A stretch of 64,000 nucleotides of DNA, taken from Cryptomeria japonica (Eukaryota; Streptophyta; Pinopsida; Cupressales; Cupressaceae). Positions 37,495 through 48,040 of this stretch are shown in pieces. Every line of letters begins with the position of its first letter. Positions within the stretch are counted from its first letter, which is position 1. The position numbers and the translations under genes were made by a program. A model generated the notes under the pieces. It saw only the letters and a list, made by a program, of their open reading frames with translations, searched no databases and had not been told where the DNA came from. The stretch lies in NCBI RefSeq assembly GCF_030272615.1, contig NC_081410.1:228940915-229004914 (forward strand), given 5' to 3'.

Positions 37495-37640
37495 GAAAAA
37501 GACTTAGGACGATAATGAGGACGTAAGTGGGACTATGCAAAAGACGTAGGATGATAATGAGGATGTAAGTGGGACTATGCAAAAGATGTAGGATGATAAT
37601 AAGGATGTAAGTGGGACTATGCAAAAGATGATGGAAAAGA
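37495..37640 (-). repeat. 42-bp tandem repeat in the gypsy leader
   Basis: Three copies of a unit containing GTGGGACTATGCAAAAGA; GACTATGC recurs at 37531, 37573 and 37615, exactly 42 bp apart. The open frames (LLHSPTYILI repeated) are translation of the repeat. Confidence 0.9.
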
Positions 37641-38643
37641 CTGCCTAGGGTCACAAGTATGTAAGGACTATTGAGTTTTGGTTTCAAAATGGACTTTGTT
37701 TTCTGTAACTTCATGTGTAGGACAATGTTTTGTAGTTTTCCAAATCCAAGAACAATTGCTGGTAGGTATGTATAGCTGACTGACTCAATTTTCAAACAAT
37801 CTCAGAAAATTCGGAGATACGTGGGATAGGGCCTGAAATAGCCCAAAGGACTGACTCAATATTGGTCTATTACAACGATACATAAAAAAACACGAAATAC
37901 AATCTTAGGCTGGATATTGGACACCATTCAGTGAGGCCCTTACGAAATACCGAGATAAAATGAACAGATACAGAGTCTGGCAGCACTGGCTCCACTCCAC
38001 AACACACACTTCTCGGGCATGTCAGTCTTTCTTACCCCGAAGATCTGAGGATCTTTTAGCCGAGGATCTTTTAGCCGAGGGATTCTTGTATCATAGTGTA
38101 AAGTACATGAAGGGTATCTATGGGGTACGATCTGCACTCCCGGAACCACTGAATGTAGGATTTTTGGCAACTAAATTGGTTCTTAGTATTAGGTTTTGAG
38201 GGGTCCCAATCCAACGAAAAATTCTCAAAGAAAGCCACTTAATGCTTTAGTTGAGCTTATCGGTGCAGGGAAGGCCCCCACATATGTCAAATTCACTCAA
38301 CACTCTAGCCGCTTGACCAGTATATTTATATAGCGGCTTGAAAAACCTGCTTGAGAGTACGCCAGGAGAGATGATATCCCCAACACATCCCAATTCAAAG
38401 TACCTCTATGGGGTGATGAAATCCCCAAACAAAGATACCCCTCACTATGTAGAACAAAAGAAAATTTGGATGTCATTGTCACCTTCCTTCTTTCTCCCAA
38501 GAGCCCGATGGCGAGTAGAAAGTTAGTTAGTGCAACAGTAGGTCCACCTTAGAAACAATAAAAAGTTATTTTCCCTTAAGAAAATGAAAAATGATTTAAT
38601 CTAATGCAGCCTGATTCACGTTCATTTTATAGCCCAAATTTAG
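37641..38643 (-). other. Gypsy leader, non-coding
   Basis: Part of the long untranslated region between PBS and gag. No domain is seen. A 17 bp unit GAGGATCTTTTAGCC is duplicated at 38046-38079. GC content is somewhat higher here (37980-38520) than in the flanks. Confidence 0.55.
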
Positions 38644-38945
38644 GTGTTAGATCCATATGTGCATGTCAATTTTAAACACCAAATCCAAGAATGAAGGCAT
38701 ACATGTCAATTTTAACCATTTGTTGATTTTTAAGCACCAAAAACCAAGTGTGAGATACACACATGTCAATTTAGGCTATGTTCATTTTAAACACCAACAA
38801 CGAAGTGTGAGATTATCCATGCATGTTCTTTTTAACTGTTGTTGATTTTAAGCACTAAAAATTGAAGTGTGAAGTTATCCATGCATGTCCATTTTAACTG
38901 TTGTTGATTTTAAGCACTAAAAATTGAAGTGTGAAGTGTGCATGC
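38644..38945 (-). repeat. ~62-bp imperfect repeat in the gypsy leader
   Basis: GCATGTCAATTTTAA or GCATGTCCATTTTAA and TTGATTTTAAGCAC recur about five times. The last two copies share GTTGTTGATTTTAAGCAC and a following AAATTGAAGTGTGAAG, spaced about 62 bp. Confidence 0.8.
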
Positions 38946-39050
38946 AAAATTACTAATCTAATCCTCTCTGTGAATCTGCCACAGGCTGCAAACAGAAGAT
39001 TAGTAGTAAAATTAAACCAACAAAAAACAAAAACTCAAAACTTGACAGAG

Positions 39051-39200
39051 GCGATTGCATAATACTACCTGAGCGATTGCGTGATACTTACAGACCGAAT
39101 GCGTGCATCTGATAGACTGAATGTGTAAATCTGACAGACCGAATGCGTGATGGTATCTGGTCGATTGCCTAGCACTAATAGCTTGATTGCGTGACAGAAT
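39051..39200 (-). repeat. 22-bp phased motif array A in the gypsy leader (7 units)
   Basis: The motif (coding strand) TCACGCATTCG / TCACGCAATCG recurs with its core (plus strand GA(T/A)TGCGTGA) at 39053, 39075, 39097, 39119, 39141, 39163 and 39185, every step exactly 22 bp. The 11 bp between cores vary freely. Lies about 680-830 nt downstream of the PBS on the coding strand. Confidence 0.92.
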
Positions 39201-39236
39201 GCAGACAACAAAAAAAGTTAAAAAAATACAAGAAAA

Positions 39237-39460
39237 TTAAACTCGATCAGGAACCTGCGAAACCAATTGTGAAGCCCTAGCCAAATCCCTCATCACCCAT
39301 TCAATATTTATTAGATCATATTTAATTGTATAAGAAAGAAATAGGCTATTATATCTATCTAAGGCTAGTTGTTCTTCCGAATCCTGTATCAATTTTTCTG
39401 CCTGGAGAACTTTTTGATATCGTTTGGCTTCTCTCCTTTGTTGTTTCATCCTTCTTGCAC
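39237..39460 (-). CDS. Small ORF between the two 22-bp arrays
   Basis: Frame 39449-39237 (70 codons) starts MKQQRREAKRYQKVLQ and continues QDSEEQLALDRYNSLFLS and WVMRDLARASQLVSQVPDRV. Strongly charged, helix-forming, no stops, and framed on both sides by phased motif arrays. It could be a leader peptide or the relic of a longer ORF. I do not recognise a family. Confidence 0.4.
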
Positions 39461-39611
39461 CTGAAAGCTTGAACTAAACTTTTCTTGCCATAAATAGTGT
39501 TAATCAAATTATGAAATAAAAAGTAATTTGATCCTAGATTAACTAATTTTAAGATAGAATTAAACAAAACAAATAACAGACGAAAGAAAAAATTAAACAA
39601 CAAAGCTTCTT

Positions 39612-39758
39612 GCGAATGTGTGATTTCAAAAGGGCGATTGCGTGATCTGGACAAGGTGATTGCGTGACCTAGTCTGAACGAATGCGTGACCCTGAAGGGT
39701 CAAATGCATGATCCTATCTATGTGATTGCATGATGATATAAGCTCGATTGTGTGATGG
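39612..39758 (-). repeat. 22-bp phased motif array B in the gypsy leader (7 units)
   Basis: Cores at 39614, 39636, 39658, 39680, 39702, 39724 and 39746, again exactly 22 bp apart and again seven units. Sequences include CGAATGTGTGAT, CGATTGCGTGAT, TGATTGCGTGAC, CGAATGCGTGAC and CAAATGCATGAT (plus strand). The array lies about 110-265 nt downstream of the PBS. Confidence 0.92.
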
Positions 39759-39857
39759 AAAATCTTTTCTCAAAATTCGTGCAACCTGAAAAAAATGAAA
39801 AATCTGCACAATCTGCAAAAATCACACAGAACACAGAAAACGGTTAAATTGCTGTTA

Positions 39858-39879
39858 GTTCACATCGGGTTCACCAAAA
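39858..39879 (-). other. Primer binding site of the gypsy element
   Basis: Immediately inside the 5' LTR the coding strand reads TTTTGGTGAACCCGATGTG. The core TGGTGAACCCGATGTGAA is the complement of a tRNA 3' end finishing in CCA. The tRNA species was not identified from memory. Confidence 0.75.
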
Positions 39880-41120
39880 TGTGGGATGCAAAATTCATCT
39901 TCTTTTAACAAAGTAATCAATTAGAAACAAGGGAAATCATGAATCCCTATCCTAATCAGAATTTAACAAACAATACAATGGAATAACGCAATTAAGAAAT
40001 AGGAATTATAAATCAAATCAAATCAACAACTCCCTATTCCGTGATTGCGTAGGTCTTCCATTGCTCTTCTCCTCTTCATGGTATGATGGCTCTCAGATAT
40101 TGCGTTGGTAACCTGCAAGTGACACAAAGATTCAAAGTTCGTGATTGTTGAAAATGGAGATTGGATGCTCAATTTATAGAAAATTGGAGAAGATTGATTG
40201 AAAGGTAGAACATAATGATCAAGAGGTGGAACTCAGGTGAGCTCAAATGAAAGTTGATAGTTCAACTGCTGATTGTAGGAGTGAAACTCAATAGATTGAA
40301 TAGATTAATTGAGTCAACTGATTGAGAAAAAACTAACTGAAGGAAGAAAAAGAATGATTGGAGGAAATAAAGAGGATGACAAAGAAAGCTTAATTTAGAA
40401 AAAGCTATCCGAAAGATGGAAATAGAAGTTGAAGAGATAAATGATTTAATTAATTGATTGATTGAATTAATTAATTTAGCACGTGCTTGCATTTAGATTT
40501 AGATTATTAATTTAATCTTTGCATGAGATATTATTCAAATAACTAAATTTATTAACTCAATTTAGTATTTGAATATATTTAGAACTTAACTTTGACTTTC
40601 AATTTTGTTTTTGAAATCATGCACATGTAATTTAATTTGGGAGAAATTAGAAAAATATGAAATTAGAATTTGGGGATTTGGAAATGGAAGAATTAATTAG
40701 TTAATTAAATAATTTAAAGAAACTATTTAATTATTTAGAAATAGAATTTTATTAAATAATAAAGATTATTTAATTTAAAGGAATTAAATCATAATTAATT
40801 AAATAATAAATATTTAATTAATATTTAGAAGAGGGTTGAATGATTAGATGATTAGAGATAGAAATTGAATAATTAGTCATTTGTTTAAATAATAAAGATT
40901 ATTTAAATTGGAGGATTAATCATAATTAATTAAATAATAAATATTTAATTAATATTTAGGAAATGAATAAAATGATTAAAGAATAGGAAAATAGAATAAT
41001 TAGTAAGATGATGAGGAAATATGAAATTAGAAGAAATAGATTAATTGAATAATAAAGATTATTTAATCAATTAGAGGAATAATTAGTACATGATCAATGA
41101 GACATTTTTAGGTGTCTACA
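39880..41120 (-). repeat. 5' LTR of the Tat-type element
   Basis: 1241 bp, matching 14876-16131. On the minus strand a TATAAATT box (plus-strand 40171-40178) precedes a likely transcription start about 30 bp further on, consistent with the U3-R border, and drives the gag-pol transcript. A single TGATTGCGTA copy of the leader motif lies at 40042. Confidence 0.92.
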
Positions 41121-41660
41121 CTTTGTATTGCTATGTAGTCAAATTATATCATGTGCACGTTAGATTATACTTTATACAGTTTATGTTTGATCATACTTGC
41201 ACATTTGATTATACTTTATATATATGCATGTGTTTGATTATATTGTACAAGTATTATCATATGTGTACACATTATACTTAAATATCTAGATCATGTCTTT
41301 GAAATTTCTAAGAAAATGTTTAGTTTAGTTGAATATACATCATGTTTGAATTTGTGTTCATCTATATTAAAGATGATTATAAATACTACTTAAAAAGGTT
41401 CTCCTCTGCAAGATCCATAATATGCAACCTAGGGTAACAATAAATTAATGACATACATGAAAATGAACATCAAATTTCTTCATGTATCTACTCAACTACT
41501 TAAAACTTGGTTGTCATCCATTGGAAGATCCATCATATGCAACCTAGGGTAGCAATAAATTAACGACATACATGCAAATGAATCTATCAAATTTTATCTA
41601 TATAGATCGTCTTTTGGTGAAAACATAATTTTACTAAAAAATTGAAATGGTAACCAATAC
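41121..41660. other. Spacer with ~58 bp direct repeat
   Basis: Continues the AT-rich sequence 3' of the three-exon pseudogene, interrupted by the Tat element. The word GCAACCTAGGGTA with flanks AAGATCCAT(A/C)ATAT and GACATACATG occurs at about 41410 and 41526 (116 bp apart), each ~58 bp long with few changes. No gene. Confidence 0.6.
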
Positions 41661-41871
41661 TTTTGTTTTGGATTAAGGAAAATCAGGTTTTAAGGGACCC
41701 GAAACCCGCTTACAATACAAAAGATGAGAAAGAAAGAAACAAGAGAAGATAAGACCAAGACAAAACAACTACAAAAGACCAGCACCAAAACCAGCAGCTG
41801 GGACAAAGGACAACAAGGAGCCAACAAGAAATTGGCATCCAAAACCCAACATTACATTTCAAATGAAAACT

Positions 41872-43774
41872 TTAATAGACTCCTCAACATTCTGAACCAA
41901 AAGCATCATGGCCTTAGCAGCTTCTCTCAGATCATTGCTCTCCTGTTTCAGCTAGATGTCTTTCATTTTGGTCTCCATATCAGTGGTGGTCTGCCTAGTC
42001 CTTCGCTTGGAGATTTGATGGGTGGAGCTAGAGGTCGGTACATCTTCAATGATTACCAAGTTCTTATCCTGATTTTTCCTCTCTAAGTGATCCACCAAGG
42101 CATTCATATTATGTGATGAAACTCTTAAGACCTCAAGACTATGGTTCATGAAGCTTTTCAAAGTCTTCTCAGTTTGAGAAACCCGAGTGATGATGTTATC
42201 TTATCCGCCTTAGCCTTTTCTTTTACAGTTCTAATAACATCCTCTAGATGTTTCAAATTCCCTTTTATCAGGTCTTTTTCTGACCAATCCTGCATCTCAA
42301 TTTCCTTCTCAGCTTCACTAGTTTCCATCTCCTCACTCTTTTTCCCTGAATTTGTTTCCTTAATCAAATTGTGTATCTTATTTTCTAGGTCCCTTTGTTT
42401 ACTCTGAATGCTAGTAATGTTGTCAATAACCCACTTCTGGAGATTGAAGGACTCCAGTGTGCAATTTCAGGCAGTATTCAAAATAGTATTTGCTGATTCC
42501 CTACCCTGCTCAGTGCCCACGAAATTAGGGTTGTTTTCCTCCATAGAGTTCAAGGTGACATTCCTGCTATCCGAACCCATAGGGTTAGAATAAGGGTTTT
42601 CAGATTTCCCTTTCTCCTCTTCTCCAACGTTCTCTTCCTTCTCACTCTCCATTTTTGTCTCAATATCCTTCCCCTTTTCCTCCTCCAAATCATAATGCAC
42701 CTCTGTTTCCATATTATCAATATCAACTCTCCATTTTTTATGGGTAGAGGCATTAGACTGGTCATCATCAGACTTAGAATCATTACAACTCTCAGAAACA
42801 TGTGCATTTATTACGAGGTAATCATCCTTGCTAGCCCTAGCTTTTTCCTTTAGGTATTCATAAATGAGCAAAATAAGCCCCTGATGGGCTATGGGGTAAG
42901 AACTGGGATTTTTGGCATGGTCAGCCAAACTCTCATTCAGAGAAGAAGCTAAGTAAAAGGGTAGGGAAATATTAACCCCATGGCGGAAATGATTAAGAAT
43001 TGTAAAATGATAGTTATAGATTTTAGTAAATCTACCATCAATAGTAAGGAACTCCATCAAAACCCTTAACACTTTCTACCAAAAAGACTTTACCTGCTGG
43101 GGTAGGTAGTAGGAGATGTTGTCTTTCTTTGCAAGGTGAGCCTTCTCACCCTCAGACTTTGAGAAGTTTTTAATCGCTTCAGCAACATACTTCTGGTCTC
43201 TATAAAATTTAGTGCCCTCCTTCTGAAGACCCATGACCTCCACTACCAGATCCTCATCAATATTCTAGGTTTCCCCAAACAAGGTGACTCTGTTGTTGTT
43301 CTAGCCCCTTGCAAAGCCATGAGACACCGAATTTCTACTAGAATGCAGCTTTTCCATATAATTGGTGAAACCATATCTATGAAGCCTCCTCCACACTTCC
43401 CACTCACTCTTACAATTTTTGCAACCAGAGGGCTTATTCCTGTTTAAGTTACCTCCCATTTTGAACAAGTCAAAGTACCCAAAGGTATATCTCACAATCT
43501 GCAGATTTAACCACAAGATCCTATGCAAAATTCTAGAATAACAGAATAGAGACCCCTCTGTGGTTTCAAGGATAATGATAATGGCCACACAAAACTGACA
43601 CTTATTATTATAATCCCCATCACACATATGATCATAAAATCGATGCCTAAAAGTAATCATTAACTGATAGTTCATTTGCCCCCAAGCTCTGTCTTTGATA
43701 TCTGGACCCCAAAAGATAATCATGATTTTAAATTGACCCATTGATGCGATCAAATAATAATTTCTCTCTAACAT
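41872..43774 (-). pseudogene. Extra 3' ORF (ORF3) of the LINE
   Basis: Starts MLERNYYLIASMGQ, overlapping the end of the RNase H frame by about 40 bp in another frame. A first segment has a Cys motif (SGCKNCKSEWEVWRRL, about 43430). Next come GETFN-like and MGLQKEGTKFYRDQK (about 43250-43180), then the globular YHFTILNHFRHGVNISLPFYL (about 43010-42950) and HQGLILLIYEYLKEKA. The C-terminal third is Glu/Lys-rich with coiled-coil character (42830-42160), and the frame closes at about 41872. Stops lie near 43302, 43074 and 42464, and a frameshift near 42190. Function unknown; position after RNase H and the frame overlap suggest it belongs to the LINE. Confidence 0.6.
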
Positions 43775-46700
43775 CCCTTTTACAATGGGTCTCTCCGATA
43801 TATTTAACCTCCACCTCTAAATTGACCCCTTCATTAGCTAAGAGGTCTGTAACCTTATTGCCTTCTGTTAGAGTGTGAGCTATGAGAATACTAACATAGT
43901 CATTTAATAACTTTTTAGCACTTTCAACTAAATTAGTAATATTCCAAGAAACATAACTAGTACCTTTAAGGGCTTGGATGATGTTGAGGGAGTCCCCTTC
44001 CAGCCAAATTTTTTTAAATTTGAATCCCTGAGCAAGCTAGAGGCTTTTTAACATAACCCGAGCTTCAGCCACATGATTATTTTGGACCCTGAAAGGAGAA
44101 GCAATAGCAGCAATACAGACAACTTGAGCATTTTTGACGACTCCTCCATCACCAGACTTCCCAGGGTTGCCTTTAGCCACCCCATCAAAATTCACCTTTA
44201 TCCATTCATGATCAGGAAATCGCCAAACAATATTATCTCTCCTATTCTTATTGTTAGATCTACAAACTTTGTGGATTAAGTTACATTCAGTAAGGATTCC
44301 TTTTTCAATTTCATTCATATCAGTAAAAAAACCATTGTTTATTGTTCTTGTGAGGAATATTTATGTTTTCTTTTTTAGCCTGGAAATTTTTTCAAAGACC
44401 ACCTGAAAGGTGCACTTAGCTTCCCTAAATATTATGTTATTTCTCTCTTTCCAGATTCCCCAGCAAGTCATGGGGAGGATCAGGGACCAAAGGTCCTTGA
44501 TAAGAGGAAATTTGGTGGGGAAGGTCCATTGCCAAATAATTTCCTTGAGAGTCTTGTGCATGACCCAATCAACTTTCCAATTCACCCAAAACTTACTCCA
44601 GATTTACCAAGTGAAGGAGCAATGGAAAAATAGATGATCAACTAATTCTTCCTCTTTCTGGCATAGCTCACACCTGTTAGGGAACATAAAACCTCTTCGG
44701 ACCAAGTTGTCAATAGTAAGGATCCTATTGTGAGTAGCAACCCAAAGGAACATATTGACTTTAGGGATAAGAATTTTGTTCCAAACTTTGCCCCATATAG
44801 GGTTACTGGTCTGAGCAAAAGTCTTTTTGTAGGCAGAAGCAACCGTAAAGTCACCTCTAGGATTACTCTCTTTCAGAGGAAAACATCATCAAATCTTTGT
44901 TAATAGAAAAAGACAGTAGCTCCTGCTGGAGCTAGGAAAATCCAACATATATAACATCAAGCCTAACCCATTTGTTCTCCTTCCAGTAGTCACACACCAT
45001 AGACCCAAACCTCCTTTTACATTCCTCAATAAATTGATTGTTGCCTTGATCAAAGAGAGGCTCATTGTTCATCCAAGGATCCTCCCAGAACCTTATTTTG
45101 TCACCTTTTCCAAGGACCCATCCAGCTCCAGCTTTGGCCACTTTTATGGATTTGATAATACTATTCCAAATGAAGGACCCAACAGGGATGTCTTCAGAGT
45201 TGAGGAGATCCTAGAGAGTCTAATTCTAAATATATTTGTCAAAACAGATCCGGTTCCAATCTTTCTTAATGTCATAAGCTCTCCATATTTGTTTAGCAAG
45301 GAGAGCTTTATTAAAAGTTTTTAGAGCTTTAATACCAAACTCTCCTTTGCTCTTTGGTTTACACACTTTGTCCCAAGCAACTAAGGATAGTCTCTTTTTT
45401 TCTTCAACTGCTGACTAGAGAAATCTCTTCTGGATTCTTTCTAATGCTTCAGCAAATTTAGCTGGGATACCAAATAGACTGAGAGCATATACAGGGAGAT
45501 TCTAGAGAGTAGCTTGAAGAAGCTACAACTTTCCTGCCTGAGATAAAATGGATCCTTTCCAGCCAACAAGTTTTTTGTTGAGTTTGTCAATTAGCATATT
45601 CCAGAAGGAGTTTGGGGGAGCTAATCCCAAGGGAAGACCAAGATAATTAGAGGGGAGCTTTTCCACCTTGCAACCAATAATTTTAACAATTCTTTGTTGT
45701 CTTATGATCAGAGTGTTCAAGAAGTATATAGCCGATTTGTCCCAATTGACTTGCTGGCCAGTAGCCAGAGAATAAGAATTAAGAGCACCTTTAAAGGCAA
45801 CAACCTCCCCAACAGAAGAATATCCCATTAAGATAGTATCATCAACAAACTATTGATGAGAACAAAAAACATTAGCAGAGGAAGGTTGAATACCTTTGAT
45901 AATTTTATTCACTTTCATTTTTCGAATCAGTTTGCTCATGCTCTCTACCAAGATGGTGAAAATAATAGGAGATATGGGATCTCCTTGTTTGAGCCCCCTT
46001 GACGATTTAAAGAATTTATTAGGAGATCCATTAATGAGAATTGAAAACATAGGAGTGGAGATCAACTCTCTGATAATTTTGATTATCCTCTCATCAAAGT
46101 CAAAAGCCTCCATGATTCTGAAAAGAACTTGCCAATCCACTCTATCATAAGCTTTCACTAGATCCAACTTTATTAGAAATCCTTCTTTATTGGCAGCATT
46201 GAGGGAGTGAATATTCTCATGCACAAGAATGATAGAGTCCAAAATCTGCCTGCCAGAACAAAACCTTTTTGCTCCTCAGAGATGATGAAGGGGAGGACAG
46301 CCAAAATTCTAGAAGTCAAAACTTTAGATATGATTTTATAGAAGGAGTTACATAGACTTATTGGCCTAAATTTTCCCTTTGAATCCACCCCAGCCACCTT
46401 AGGAATTAAGGCAATAAAAGTGGAGTTGAATTCCTTAAGGATTCTTCTTGAACCAAAAAATTCTTTTACCGCATTGACCGTGTCTTTTCCCACAATATGC
46501 CAAAATTCTTGGAAGAAAAACATAGGGAAGCCATCAGGTCTCGGAGCCTTATCCCCTTGAAAGGACAAGACATCTTTTTTAATTTCCCCAACAGAGGGGA
46601 TAGCAAAAAGGGCCTTATTCTGATTAGGATTAATAATCTTGGGAATGATGTCAACCGGATCTTGTTGTTAGGTATAATCAATATCCTTGCTACCGGTGAG

Positions 46701-47915
46701 GAGCTGAGAAAAGAAACTAATAGCTTCATCCCTAATATCATCCTCATTAAGAAGAATTTTGTCCTCGATAATTAATCTGGAAATTCTGTTCGCAGCTTTA
46801 TGTTTCAAAGAGGTCATGTGAAAAAATTTAGTGTTTCTATCCCCAACCTCCAGCCAAATAGCTCTAGATCTCTGCCTCCAATAGATTTCCTCCCTAGAGA
46901 TGATGTTGCGAAGTTTGACTAAAACATCATCTTCCTTATCTTTGGGATACTTTTTATAGCCATCTTTCTATATAGAGTTTTGGATCTGTTCTAATTCCTC
47001 CTTCAGCTTTTTCTTAGAGTCAAAAATATCACCAAAGACCTTCTTGTTCCATATCTTAATGTTATCTTTGATGTTTCTAAGTTTTTTAGCAACTTTATAC
47101 ATGGCGGTTCCATGCACATCAATACTCCACCAATTGGCAATGGATTTTTCAAGAGAGGGGTGAGAAATCCACATTTTCTCAAACCGAAAAGGGAAACTCT
47201 GTTTACTCTTAATGGACTCAGCAACAAAGGCAATGGGATAATGATCCGAAATAATTCTATTGACAAATGACAAGGAACATCTATGAGAAATAATCCAATC
47301 ATTAGTAACAAGGGATCTATCAAGTCTTACCTGAATGAGGTCTTCACCATCCCCACGATTAGACCAGGTGTAAGAAGCTCTAGTAAGATCCATATCAATA
47401 AGAGCATTGACATTGATGAAGTCCATCAAATCAGATCTGTTGTCCAGTTGGGCTTGAGTTCCTCCAGATTTATGAGTACCTTGTAGAGGAGTATTGAAAT
47501 CTCCCATCAACAACCAGCTTTTCTTAGGAAAAGATCTTCTTTTCTGCTGGATTTTATCCCAAAATTTTCTCCTAGCAAATTTGGAATTAGGGGCATAGAT
47601 ATTTGTGACCACCCATTCCTTTCCTTCATAGATGCTTTTAACTTTCATGTATATAATGTTACCATCTTCATCAATCATTTCTCCTACAATAGTTTTCTTG
47701 TTCCAGAATATAGCCACCTCACTAGATGCCCCATTCGAACTGCCACCACAGACCCCTCCATTTTTAAATAAGCTTAAATTCTCCACTTTCTCCTTACTCA
47801 TTTTGGTTTCCTGAACTAGGATAATATCCGGCTTATGGTCTCAAATGAGATTCTGTAATATATCTTGTTTATTGAGACCATTTAGGCCTCTGATATTCCA
47901 TGATATTACCTTCAT
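43733..47915 (-). pseudogene. LINE ORF2: endonuclease, reverse transcriptase, RNase H
   Basis: Begins MKVISWNIRGLNG at 47915, its ATG overlapping the stop of ORF1 (ATGA). Endonuclease motifs: LLMGDFNTPL, and IISDHYPIAF. RT motifs: KAPRPDGFPMFFFQ, RPISLCNSFYKIISK, LIKLDLVKAYDRVDW, LKQGDPISPIIF and FVDDTILMG. Zinc-binding region follows to about 44640. RNase H: VNFDGVAKGNPGKSG, HVAEARVML, IWLEGDSLNI and HTLTEGNKVTDLL (44210-43850). Stops occur throughout, for example TAG directly before FVDD (45850) and TGA near 47842, with frameshifts near 46240 and 44860. It nicks the target and copies LINE RNA there. Confidence 0.92.
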
Positions 47916-48040
47916 TTGGAAACCTGGGAGCAGGATTCCTGTATAGTTCGCTGCCTTCCATTAGCTATGTTTTGCTTGCTCTCCTGATCCCTGTGCCATT
48001 TCATGGTTTTACGTCCCTGCGGAGATTTTTTATCGAACAT
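47913..48040 (-). pseudogene. LINE ORF1, 3' end
   Basis: A basic frame, MFDKKSPQGRKTMKWHRD onward, ends with TGA overlapping the ORF2 ATG by the ATGA arrangement. Only 42 codons survive before the truncation point. ORF1 proteins bind the LINE RNA; the retained part shows no domain. Confidence 0.55.

Larger units (their letters stand above)
41661..48040 (-). mobile_element. LINE retrotransposon, 5' truncated, with extra 3' ORF
   Basis: Order on the minus strand: ORF1 tail, APE-type endonuclease, RT, zinc-binding region, RNase H, a further ORF, and a short 3' end ending CTTAATCCAAAACAAAAG (about 41661) after GCGGGTTTCGGGTCCC. It starts inside ORF1 at about 48040, typical of incomplete target-primed reverse transcription. 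No clear target-site duplication was found. Many stops; not active. Confidence 0.9.

Noticed and set aside
39051-39758. CRISPR-like array because of regular short repeats
   Set aside because: Repeat cores are about 11 bp with 11 bp variable gaps, lie in a plant retrotransposon leader, and no cas gene or bacterial context exists.
43301-43774. Independent host gene next to the LINE
   Set aside because: It overlaps the RNase H frame on the same strand and continues into sequence ending at the LINE 3' terminus, so it is better treated as part of the LINE.
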